DNA from: Roseiarcus sp050015575
GTDB taxonomy: Bacteria > Pseudomonadota > Alphaproteobacteria > Rhizobiales > Beijerinckiaceae
Assembly (NCBI GenBank): GCA_050015575.1
Contig: JBEKBD010000057.1
Span: 1-25,651, forward strand
DNA: 25,651 bases
Reading direction: 5' to 3'
The notes beneath the pieces are model-generated. The model was not told where the DNA came from, made no database searches, and worked only from the letters and a program-made list of their open reading frames with translations. Positions 5,476-13,375 of the stretch are shown here, piece by piece. The position numbers and the translations under genes are program-made. The stretch's first letter is position 1, and every line of letters starts with the position of its first letter.

Positions 5476-7758
5476 TCAGCCCGCCGGGCCGACGAAACTG
5501 TCGAGCACCATCTTGCGGCCGGCGCGGTCGAAGTCGACCGTGAGCTTGGGGCCGTCGACGGCGACGACGCTGCCGGCGCCGAATTTGACATGGAACACCC
5601 GAGCGCCCGCGGCGAAGGCGGACGGCGCGTCGGCCCGCGACGCGGCATGGCCTTCGAGGAAACGCGTCGGCGCCGGAGAGCCCGCGTCCCGCCGCGCGGC
5701 GCTTTCCTGGGCGCGCCGCCAGCCCGGCGTGTCGTAGCGCGACGCAAACGCCGGCTCGCGCTCGAACCGTCCGACGCCGTAGCCGCCGTGCGCCGCGCCC
5801 GAAGCCTCGACCACGTCGACATGATCCTCCGGCAGTTCGTCGATGAAGCGCGAGGGAAGCGAACTCTGCCACAGCCCGCGCACGCGCCGATTGGCGGCGA
5901 AATAGATTTTCACGTTTCGGCGCGCGCGGGTGATGCCGACGTAGGCGAGCCGGCGCTCCTCCTCGAGCCCGGCGCGTCCGTTCTCGTCGAGCGCGCGCTG
6001 GTGGGGAAACAGCCCCTCCTCCCAACCGGGCAGGAACACCATGTCGAATTCGAGGCCCTTGGCGGCGTGCAGGGTCATGATCGAAACGCGCTCGCCGCCT
6101 TCGCCGCCCTCGACCTCCATCACCAGCGACACGTGTTCCAGAAACGCCGCCAGCGTCGGAAAATCGCCCATCGAGCGCACCAATTCCTTCAGGTTCTCCA
6201 ACCGCCCCGTGGCGTCGGCGGTGCGCTCGGCCTTCCACATGTCGATCAGGCCGCTCTCCTCGAGGATCGTCTGGGCCAGTTCTTCGTGCGGCGCGACGCC
6301 GACCTGCGCCGACCAGCGCCCGAAAGCGCCGAGAAGATCGCGCAGGATCTGGCGCGGCCGCGTCTTGAGCTCCTCGCTTTCGACCAGCACGGCCGCCGCG
6401 CGCATCAGCGGGACGCCGGCGCGGCGACGATAGGCGTGCAGCACGTTCAGCGTCGCTTCGCCTAGGCCCCGCCGCGGCAGATTGTAGATGCGCTCGAAGG
6501 CCAGATCGTCGTCGGGCTGGGCGACGCATCTGAGATAGGCCAGCGCGTCGCGGATTTCCGCCCGCTCGTAGAATCGCGGGCCGCCGATCACCTGGTAGGG
6601 CAGGCCGAGCGCGATGAACCGCTCCTCGAACTCGCGCATTTGGAACGATGCGCGCACCAGAATCGCGATTTCGTCGAGCGAGACGCCGGCGCTCTGCGCC
6701 GCTTCGATCTCCTCGCCGACGACGCGCGCCTCCTCCTCGCTGTCCCACAAGCCGCCGACCGTCGGCTTGTCGCCGAGTTCGGCGCTGGTGTAGAGCGTCT
6801 TGCCCAACCGGTTGGCGTTGTGGGCGATCAGCCCGGCCGCGACCGCGAGGATATGGCCGCCCGAGCGGTAATTGCGCTCCAGACGGATGACGGTCGCGCC
6901 GGGAAAATCGCGTTCGAAGCGAAGGATGTTGTCGACGTCGGCGCCGCGCCAGCCGTAGATCGACTGGTCATCGTCGCCGACGCAGCACAGGTTGCGGCGC
7001 GCCTGCGCGAGCAGCCGCAGCCAGAGATACTGCACGACGTTGGTGTCCTGATATTCGTCGACCAGAATGTAGCGCCAGCGACGCTGATACTGCGCCAGAA
7101 TCTCCGCGCGCTCGCGAAAGAGGCGCAAGGATTCGAGCAGCAGGTCGCCGAAATCGACGGCGTTGAGCCCCTTCAGGCGCTGCTGATAGGCGCTGTAGAG
7201 CGCCCCGCCGCGACCGCCCGCGAAGGCGTTCGCCTCGCCTGGCGGAACATGGGCGGGATCGACGCCGCGATTCTTCCACGCGTCGATCTGGCTCGCCAAG
7301 GCCCGCGCCGGCCACCGCTTGTCGTCGACGTTCTCCGCCTGCAGAATCTGCTTGACGAGGCGGATTTGGTCGTCGGCGTCGAGAATGGTGAAATTCGGCT
7401 TGAGGCCCACCAGCTCGGCGTGACGACGCAGGACCTTGGCGCCGATCGAATGAAACGTGCCCATCCAGGGCATGCCTTCGACCACGCCCGTCAGGGCGCC
7501 GACGCGTTCGCGCATCTCGCGCGCCGCCTTGTTGGTGAAGGTGACCGCCAGAATTTCGTTCGGCCTGGCGCGGCCGGTCGCGATGAGATGGGCGACGCGC
7601 GTGGTCAGAACCCGCGTCTTGCCGACGCCGGCCCCGGCGAGCACCAGCACCGGCCCTGCGGCGCGCGCCGAAAGGCTTCGCTCCGCAGCGGCTTCGGCCG
7701 CTTCGGGAACGGTCGGATCGACGCGGGTCGACGATGATGGGGAAGTCTGGCGGCGCAT
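5476..7758 (-). CDS. uvrD: ATP-dependent DNA helicase UvrD/PcrA (superfamily 1)
   Basis: 3'-5' DNA helicase of nucleotide-excision and mismatch repair; 760 residues. Motifs in order: Walker A AGAGVGKT (41-48), Ia TFTNKAAREM (73-82), GTFHSIGAKVLRRHA (100-114), Walker B DEYQD (234-238), motif III GDDDQSIYGWRGA (261-273), motif IV RLERNYRS, motif V VSIMTLHAAKGLEFD and motif VI ERRLAYVGITRAR. The C-terminal tail ends in the FGAGSVVAVDGPKLTVDF segment typical of alphaproteobacterial UvrD, a Tudor-like RNAP-binding fold. The usual N-terminal Q motif (LNxxQRxAV) before Walker A is not recognisable; the corresponding residues are Ala/Glu-rich. An in-frame TGA directly precedes the ATG at 7756-7758, so no longer start is available. 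It lies 65 bp downstream of tadC on the same strand. Confidence 0.95.
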   Translation of the reverse strand: MRRQTSPSSSTRVDPTVPEAAEAAAERSLSARAAGPVLVLAGAGVGKTRVLTTRVAHLIATGRARPNEILAVTFTNKAAREMRERVGALTGVVEGMPWMGTFHSIGAKVLRRHAELVGLKPNFTILDADDQIRLVKQILQAENVDDKRWPARALASQIDAWKNRGVDPAHVPPGEANAFAGGRGGALYSAYQQRLKGLNAVDFGDLLLESLRLFRERAEILAQYQRRWRYILVDEYQDTNVVQYLWLRLLAQARRNLCCVGDDDQSIYGWRGADVDNILRFERDFPGATVIRLERNYRSGGHILAVAAGLIAHNANRLGKTLYTSAELGDKPTVGGLWDSEEEARVVGEEIEAAQSAGVSLDEIAILVRASFQMREFEERFIALGLPYQVIGGPRFYERAEIRDALAYLRCVAQPDDDLAFERIYNLPRRGLGEATLNVLHAYRRRAGVPLMRAAAVLVESEELKTRPRQILRDLLGAFGRWSAQVGVAPHEELAQTILEESGLIDMWKAERTADATGRLENLKELVRSMGDFPTLAAFLEHVSLVMEVEGGEGGERVSIMTLHAAKGLEFDMVFLPGWEEGLFPHQRALDENGRAGLEEERRLAYVGITRARRNVKIYFAANRRVRGLWQSSLPSRFIDELPEDHVDVVEASGAAHGGYGVGRFEREPAFASRYDTPGWRRAQESAARRDAGSPAPTRFLEGHAASRADAPSAFAAGARVFHVKFGAGSVVAVDGPKLTVDFDRAGRKMVLDSFVGPAG

Positions 7759-7823
7759 GACGAATCATGCGTCGGCGCGCCGTGTCGCGCAATGGAAATC
7801 GACGAAATCCGGCGCGCGGCCGA

Positions 7824-8801
7824 TCAATTCCAATGGTTGATCTGAATGGCTGCCGGCGTGAGGATGGCGGCGAACAAGCCCGGCAGAAAGAACAGGATCA
7901 TCGGCACCGTCAGGGTCGGCGGCAGCGCGGCCGCTTTCTTTTCGGCGGCGTTCATCCGCTGATCGCGGCTCTCCTGGCTGAGCACCCTGAGCCCCGTGCC
8001 GAGCGGCGTGCCGTAGCGCTCGGACTGGATCAAGACGGTGCTCAGCGAACGAATCGATTCGAGCCCGGTGCGGACGCTGAAGTTCTCGAACGCGACGCCC
8101 CGATCCGGAAGATAGGACATTTCGGCCGCCAGCAGGGTCAGCTCCTCGGCCATGTCGATGCTTTCCACGCCGATTTCCGCACTCACCTTGCGCACCGCGT
8201 TTTCAATCGACATTCCCGATTCGGCGCAGATCAACATCAGATCGAGCGCGTTCGGATAGGCGCGCTCCAGCGACTTCTGCCGCTTGACGGTCGCGTTGCG
8301 CAGATAGAGTTCCGGCGCTTTGACGCCCAGATACATCGCAAACATGACGCAGCCGATTCGAATCATCAGCGGCTGATCCCATCGGGCGATCACGAAGACG
8401 TAGACGATCGCCAACACGGCGAATGCGATCGGCGAAAACAGCCGAAAGGTGACGAAGGCGTATTCGGCGCCGGCGCCGCGGAACCCGGCCTTGGCCAGCG
8501 TCTCCGTGGCCTTCTCCGTGCTCAGCCAACTCGTCAGGTTGAGCGCGTCGACGAGACTCTTCAACGTCGCGCTCGGCTTGGCGCGGAGCGGCGTCTTGCT
8601 TTGCTTCGCCGTCAGCTTCTCGCGCTCGCGCTGGCGGATGCGGTCGCGCTCGGAGCCGACCGTCTTGATTCGGCGGGAAAGACTGTCGGTCTGCAGCAAC
8701 GGCACGATCACCGTCAAGGCGGTCGCCGCGCAGCCGAGCGCGGCGAGCAGGAAAGCGAGGAAGCGCGGATCGCCCAGGTTCTTGAGAACAGTGTCCAACA
8801 T
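7824..8801 (-). CDS. tadC: Tad pilus inner-membrane platform protein TadC
   Basis: GspF-family (type II secretion F domain) membrane protein thought to form the inner-membrane platform with TadB beneath the Tad pilus. It has 325 residues with an N-terminal TM segment (PRFLAFLLAALGCAATALTV), a basic cytoplasmic stretch, a TM pair near the middle (SPIAFAVLAIVYVFVIA and a following segment), the cytoplasmic T2SF domain (ALDLMLICAESGMSIENAVRKVS, SLSTVLIQSERYGTPLGTGLRVLS), and a C-terminal TM ending in PAAIQINHW. The ATG at 8799-8801 is 13 bp downstream of tadB, and this is the last pilus gene in the cluster. T2SF domains alone do not separate TadB from TadC; the order after cpaF and tadB supports the call. 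Confidence 0.92.
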   Translation of the reverse strand: MLDTVLKNLGDPRFLAFLLAALGCAATALTVIVPLLQTDSLSRRIKTVGSERDRIRQREREKLTAKQSKTPLRAKPSATLKSLVDALNLTSWLSTEKATETLAKAGFRGAGAEYAFVTFRLFSPIAFAVLAIVYVFVIARWDQPLMIRIGCVMFAMYLGVKAPELYLRNATVKRQKSLERAYPNALDLMLICAESGMSIENAVRKVSAEIGVESIDMAEELTLLAAEMSYLPDRGVAFENFSVRTGLESIRSLSTVLIQSERYGTPLGTGLRVLSQESRDQRMNAAEKKAAALPPTLTVPMILFFLPGLFAAILTPAAIQINHWN

Positions 8802-8814
8802 CGCGCTCGTCCTG

Positions 8815-9774
8815 TCAGAAATCGAAGCTGATCATCTTCTTCATCATCGCGACGCCGATGCTCATCCAGAAGATGGCGATCGCCGCCACGATCCGGCCGT
8901 GCTGGGTCGTCCACAGCAGGCTGATGTATCCGGGCGACGATAGATAGAGCACGCCGGTGACGACGAAGGGAACGCCGCCGATGATCGCCGAGGAAGCCTT
9001 CGCTTCCATCGCCATCGCGCTGATTTTTCCCTTCATTTTCTTTCTTTCGCGCAAGGTTCGCGACAAGTTGCCGATCGCCTCGGAGAGGTTGCCGCCGGCC
9101 TTGGACTGAATGCCGATGACGATCGCAAAGAAGTTCGTCTCGCTGACCGGCACGCGGCGAGCCATTTTCTCGACCGCCTCCGGCAACGGCAGGCCGAGAG
9201 TCTGGGCCTCGACGATCTTGCGAAATTCCGAGCGCACCGGCTCGGGCGTTTCGTTGGCGATGATGCGCAGGCTGTCGGCGAGCGGCAGGCCCGCCTTGAC
9301 GCTGCGCACCAGGATGTCCAGCGCATTGGGAAATATGGCGATGAACTTGTTGATTCGGCGCGCGCGGAGCCGAGCGAGGACGAGATTGGGAAGCCCGATG
9401 GCGGCGATCGCCGCCACCAGCAACCCCAGCGCCGGGCTCTCCGACTTGAAGAAGGTCAAGCCGCCGAGCGCGACGGCGATGGCCGCGAACGCGATCATGA
9501 ATTGTCGCTTGGACATTTGCAGCCCGGCTTGCTCGATGCGCGTCTGCAGATTGGGGCGGGCGCGCTTCGATTTCTTTTCCATGTCCTTGAGGGTCGCCGA
9601 GAGCTGCTTCTTCTTCGCCGCCTTGTCGATCGCGCCGGAGTCGGTCTTCGCCTCGCCCCTCGTGAGCGCCACGCGCCGCTTGCCGGCCCGCGATTCTCCG
9701 CCGACGAACACGAACGCCAGACCCCCGCACGCGACGATCGCGCAGCCCGCCGCCAAAACCAGGTTGTTGACCAT
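8815..9774 (-). CDS. tadB: Tad pilus inner-membrane platform protein TadB
   Basis: GspF-family platform protein of 319 residues, partner of TadC and of the CpaF motor ATPase. It has an N-terminal TM (VLAAGCAIVACGGLAFVFVG), a Lys/Arg-rich cytoplasmic region, a TM pair (FMIAFAAIAVALGGLTFFK and LGLLVAAIAAIGLPNLVLA), the T2SF domain with PNALDILVRSVKAGLPLADSLRIIA and FFAIVIGIQSKAGGNLSEAIGNLSRTLRERKK, and C-terminal TM segments. The ATG at 9772-9774 begins 27 bp after cpaF ends. Spacing on both sides indicates co-transcription with cpaF and tadC. Confidence 0.93.
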   Translation of the reverse strand: MVNNLVLAAGCAIVACGGLAFVFVGGESRAGKRRVALTRGEAKTDSGAIDKAAKKKQLSATLKDMEKKSKRARPNLQTRIEQAGLQMSKRQFMIAFAAIAVALGGLTFFKSESPALGLLVAAIAAIGLPNLVLARLRARRINKFIAIFPNALDILVRSVKAGLPLADSLRIIANETPEPVRSEFRKIVEAQTLGLPLPEAVEKMARRVPVSETNFFAIVIGIQSKAGGNLSEAIGNLSRTLRERKKMKGKISAMAMEAKASSAIIGGVPFVVTGVLYLSSPGYISLLWTTQHGRIVAAIAIFWMSIGVAMMKKMISFDF

Positions 9775-9801
9775 CGTCTTGCGCCTTTGCGTGTCGAAGC
9801 G

Positions 9802-11229
9802 TTACGACGCTTCCCGGATTTCCGCCGTGTCGAGCGCCGCCGCGAGCCGCGCCTCCTCGCCGAAATAGTGCGCGCGGTCCCAGAAGCGCGGCCGGCCGAT
9901 GCCAGTCGAACGATGCCTCCCTTTGAGCTTGCCCTGCGCGTCCTCGCCGAGGAATTCGTAGACGAACAAGTCCTGGGTGGTGATGACGTCGCCCTCCATC
10001 CCCATCACTTCGGTGATGTGGGTTATGCGCCGCGATCCGTCGCGCAGACGCGCCGCTTGAATGATCACGTCGACGGACGAGGTGATCATTTCCCGAATGG
10101 TGTGCGAAGGCAGGGAATAACCGCCCATCGTGATCATCGATTCCATGCGGCTGAGGGCTTCGCGCGGCGAATTGGCGTGCAGCGTCCCCATCGAGCCGTC
10201 GTGACCGGTGTTCATCGCTTGCAGCAGATCGAACGCTTCCGGTCCGCGCACTTCGCCCACGATGATGCGTTCCGGCCGCATGCGCAGGCAGTTCCTGACC
10301 AGGTCGCGCATCGTGACCTCCCCGGCGCCTTCGAGGTTGGGCGGACGCGTCTCCAGACGCACGACGTGCGGTTGCTGCAACTGCAATTCCGCCGCGTCTT
10401 CGCAGGTGACGATCCGTTCGTCGGTTTCGATGTAGTGGGTCAGGCAATTGAGCAGCGTCGTCTTGCCCGAGCCGGTGCCGCCGGAGATGATGACGTTGCA
10501 GCGGACGCGACCGATGATTTTGAGGATTTCGGCGCCGGCGGGCGAAATCGCGCCGAAGCGCGTGATCTGGTCGAGCGTCAGCTTGTCCTTCCTGAATTTT
10601 CGGATCGTCAGCGCCGCGCCGTCGATCGCCAGGGGCGGGACGATGACGTTGACGCGCGAGCCGTCCATCAGGCGCGCGTCGCAGATCGGCGACGCCTCGT
10701 CGACGCGTCGGCCGACCTGACTGACGATGCGCTGGCAGATGTTCATCAATTGGGCGGCGTCGCGAAAGCGGACGTTGGTCAATTGGATCTTGCCGCCGAC
10801 TTCGATGAAGCAGCGCGTCGGGCCGTTGACCATGATGTCGGAGATGTCGTCGCGCGACAACAGCGGCTCGAGCGGCCCGAAGCCGAGCACGTCGTTGCAG
10901 ATGTCGTCGAGCAGGTCCTCCTGCTCGGAGATCGACAGGATGAGATTCTTGATCGTCACGATTTCGTGGACGATGTCGCGAATTTCCTCGCGCGCGCTCT
11001 CCGGATCGAGCTTGGACAGCGCCGCCAGATCGATCGCCTCGATCAGGGCGCCGAAGATCATCGACTTGGTTTGAAAATAGCTGTCGGACCGTCGCTCCCC
11101 CTGCCCCGGAGACGGCGGTTCGGCGCCGACCGTCGTCTTTGGCGCGTCGGACCTCGGCGCAAGCGGGGCCGCGCTCGCCGGCGGCGGCGGCTCGACGCTC
11201 AGTCCAGGGTTGGTGCGTTTGCCGAACAT
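9802..11229 (-). CDS. cpaF: Tad pilus motor ATPase CpaF (TadA)
   Basis: Hexameric secretion ATPase of the GspE/VirB11 superfamily that powers assembly, and possibly retraction, of Tad/Flp pili from the cytoplasmic face; 475 residues. Residues 1-50 are a Pro-rich linker. The N-terminal domain includes LGFGPLEPLLSRDDISDIMVNGP (about 115-137) and the arginine/His elements around VDEASPICDARLMDGSRVN. Walker A GGTGSGKTT is at 250-258, the Asp box around VTCEDAAELQL, Walker B GEVRGPEAFDLL, and a His box GSMGTLHANSPREAL. The ATG at 11227-11229 has an AGGGAAA ribosome site. An 88-bp gap separates it from cpaE; nothing distinctive is seen there. Confidence 0.96.
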   Translation of the reverse strand: MFGKRTNPGLSVEPPPPASAAPLAPRSDAPKTTVGAEPPSPGQGERRSDSYFQTKSMIFGALIEAIDLAALSKLDPESAREEIRDIVHEIVTIKNLILSISEQEDLLDDICNDVLGFGPLEPLLSRDDISDIMVNGPTRCFIEVGGKIQLTNVRFRDAAQLMNICQRIVSQVGRRVDEASPICDARLMDGSRVNVIVPPLAIDGAALTIRKFRKDKLTLDQITRFGAISPAGAEILKIIGRVRCNVIISGGTGSGKTTLLNCLTHYIETDERIVTCEDAAELQLQQPHVVRLETRPPNLEGAGEVTMRDLVRNCLRMRPERIIVGEVRGPEAFDLLQAMNTGHDGSMGTLHANSPREALSRMESMITMGGYSLPSHTIREMITSSVDVIIQAARLRDGSRRITHITEVMGMEGDVITTQDLFVYEFLGEDAQGKLKGRHRSTGIGRPRFWDRAHYFGEEARLAAALDTAEIREAS

Positions 11230-11317
11230 GCTTCGTTTCCCTGCCTCTCGCCGTCGCCGCGCCGAACGCCGGTCCGCGCGCGTCGAGGCCGCTGGCCGCG
11301 GTCGCGCACGGTCCTTT

Positions 11318-12592
11318 TCAGGCCGTCTTTCCCACCAGCTTGGCGATCAGCGGGTCGAGAAAACCCGGCTTGGCTTTGTGCGCTTCGCCGCGGCCCGTGA
11401 CCTCGTTGGCCAGGTCCGCGAAGAGCTCGGCGATTCTTCCCTTGGGTTCGATTTCGGCGATCATCTGCCCGTTGTTGGCGGCCGCGCCGAACAGCTTGGC
11501 GTCGTGGGGGATGACGGCAAAAGGCTCCATTTCCACGGTCTTGGCGAAATCCGCCACCGAGATCTCCGGCCGCCTGGGCATGCCCACGCCATTGAGGACG
11601 AGGCGGGGCGGATAGTCGTTGGGACGCGAGCCGCGCACGTTGTCGATGATGTTCTTGGCGTTGCGCAAGTTGGCCAGGTCCGGTCCGGCGACCACCACCA
11701 CTTCATCCGCGGCGATCAGCATGCGCCGCGTCCAAGCGTTCCAGGCGTGAGGCAGGTCGAGAACGATCCACGGCGTCGAGGCGCGCATCGTGTCGACCAC
11801 CGAATCGAACGACGTCTCGGGAAAATCATACAGGCGATCGAGCGTCGCCGGCGCCGCCAGCAGGTTCAAATTGTCGCCGCACTTGGACAGCAGACGGTCG
11901 ATCAGCGTCGCGTCGACGCGTTCGGGCGCGAACACCGCCTCCGCGACGCCTTGCGGCGGGTCCTGATTGTAGTCGAGGCCCGCGGTGCCGAAACCGAGGT
12001 CGAAGTCGGCGATGATCGTCGCCATTTCCAGGCCCGTGGCCAGCGCCCAGGAAAGATTGTGGGCGATGGTCGAGGATCCGACGCCGCCCTTGGCGCCGAT
12101 GACCGCGACCACCCGGCCGAGCGGTTTGGCTCCCGGCGCGCGAAAGAGATGCGAAATCGTCTGGACGAACTCGATCGCGCTGAATGGGGCGACCAGATAC
12201 TCGCTGACGCCGCGCGCGATCAACTGCCGGTAGAGCACGATGTCGTTGACCCTGCCGAGAACGACGACCTTCGTCCCTACGTCGCAATACTGCGAAAGGT
12301 CGTCGAGCTGCGCGATCAGCGCGTCGCGGTTCGCCGTCGCTTCGAGCACGATGACGTTCGGCGTCGGAGCGTTGCGGTAGGCTTCGACCGCCGCGGTCGC
12401 TCCGCCCATGTTCTGTTTGACGTGCGTCTTGCTCATGCGGCGATCGGCGACCGCCGCCTGGACGATGGCGGCGGTTTCCGGGGTCTCGCAAAAGGCTTGA
12501 ATGGACACGCGAGGAACCGGATCGATATGCGGCGCGTTTGTCGCCCGCGGCGCGGCGACCGATTCCGCCTGTTCGACTGCGGGAACGCGCAT
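11318..12592 (-). CDS. cpaE: Pilus assembly protein CpaE (TadZ-like), MinD/ParA-type ATPase
   Basis: Localisation factor that positions the Tad machinery, often at a cell pole; 424 residues. The N-terminal domain (about 28-145) has receiver-like topology, but the position expected for the phosphoacceptor Asp is Glu (VIVLEA, Glu84) and the usual Lys-Pro loop reads VAPFSA, so canonical phosphorylation is unlikely. The C-terminal domain is a MinD/ParA-type ATPase with a deviant Walker A GAKGGVGSST (166-175), DFDLGFGTAGLDYN (A'-like Asp region), and VLDLPHAWNAW. The ATG at 12590-12592 starts 4 bp after cpaD stops, so translation is probably coupled. The 3' end is followed by 88 bp before cpaF. 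Confidence 0.94.
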   Translation of the reverse strand: MRVPAVEQAESVAAPRATNAPHIDPVPRVSIQAFCETPETAAIVQAAVADRRMSKTHVKQNMGGATAAVEAYRNAPTPNVIVLEATANRDALIAQLDDLSQYCDVGTKVVVLGRVNDIVLYRQLIARGVSEYLVAPFSAIEFVQTISHLFRAPGAKPLGRVVAVIGAKGGVGSSTIAHNLSWALATGLEMATIIADFDLGFGTAGLDYNQDPPQGVAEAVFAPERVDATLIDRLLSKCGDNLNLLAAPATLDRLYDFPETSFDSVVDTMRASTPWIVLDLPHAWNAWTRRMLIAADEVVVVAGPDLANLRNAKNIIDNVRGSRPNDYPPRLVLNGVGMPRRPEISVADFAKTVEMEPFAVIPHDAKLFGAAANNGQMIAEIEPKGRIAELFADLANEVTGRGEAHKAKPGFLDPLIAKLVGKTA

Positions 12593-12596
12593 GGCT

Positions 12597-13328
12597 TCAG
12601 CTCCCCCCGCCGACCTGACCGATTGCGGTGATCTGGGTCTTCCAGTTGGTTCCAGGATCCTGGCCGTTGCGCACGTCGCCGATCGCCCGCATCCGCATGG
12701 CGACGTCCGGGGGATCGCTGGCGCGCGTCTGCGCGAGATCGCGCGGATCGGCGACCTGGGCGGCGAGCACGGACTGGGTGGCGCAACCGAAATTGGCGTA
12801 ATAATCGTTCTTCCAACCCTCGATCGAGCCGCCCGAAGCGAGATCGCTCGGCCACAGGCCGCACGGCGTCGGCACGCTTGCCTTCAAGCCCTGGAAGATC
12901 AGCCGCACCGGCGAGGCGCGGGTCGCGTCGGCGACCGGGTAGGCGCCGATCCCGACATAGCCGCGCAATCCCGTCGAGGCCAAGGTTCGGCGGATGTCGT
13001 CGACGACGCGGCGGGTCTTCTCGCGTTCGCCCGCCGGCGCCAGAATGGTGATCCTGCCCGCGCCGAAGGCGCGATAGCGTTCGGCGAAGGCGCGAATGTT
13101 CGCCGCCGACTGCGTATCGACGCCGCCGCCGACGGGATAAACGTCGAGCGTCGTCGGCGCCTCGGCGATGACGATGGGATGACGCTCGTGGTAGTCTCCC
13201 GGCGCGACCGAATCGTTGGAGGCGTAGTCGACGCCGCAGCCCGCCAGCGGCGAGGTCGCCAGGCCGGCGACGAGCAGCCAGCCGAAAGGCAGGGTTCGCG
13301 AAAGAATTCGGGTCGGGTTCGTCGACAT
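12597..13328 (-). CDS. cpaD: Pilus assembly lipoprotein CpaD
   Basis: Outer-membrane-associated lipoprotein proposed to help the CpaC secretin; 243 residues. The ATG at 13326-13328 gives a classical lipoprotein signal: TRILSRTLPFGWLLVAGLA then the lipobox LAGC with lipidated Cys31. A longer reading from TTG at 13379 would overlap the cpaC stop but place 17 hydrophilic residues before the signal, so I prefer the ATG, which has GAAGG upstream. The mature part contains RHPIVIAEAPTTLDVYP and an OmpA-like stretch around GAGRITILAPAG, then YVGIGAYP and NFGCATQSVLAAQVADPRDL, as expected for CpaD. It lies between cpaC and cpaE with very short gaps. Confidence 0.93.
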   Translation of the reverse strand: MSTNPTRILSRTLPFGWLLVAGLATSPLAGCGVDYASNDSVAPGDYHERHPIVIAEAPTTLDVYPVGGGVDTQSAANIRAFAERYRAFGAGRITILAPAGEREKTRRVVDDIRRTLASTGLRGYVGIGAYPVADATRASPVRLIFQGLKASVPTPCGLWPSDLASGGSIEGWKNDYYANFGCATQSVLAAQVADPRDLAQTRASDPPDVAMRMRAIGDVRNGQDPGTNWKTQITAIGQVGGGS

Positions 13329-13375
13329 GATGGGGCCTTCGTTGATCGGGGCTGCGGCGCGGTTTTCGTTTTCGC

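Noticed and set aside
4562..6748. Long open frame on the minus strand covering ilvE antisense and half of uvrD
   Set aside because: Composition is typical of a shadow frame; ilvE and uvrD account for the region with clear motifs.
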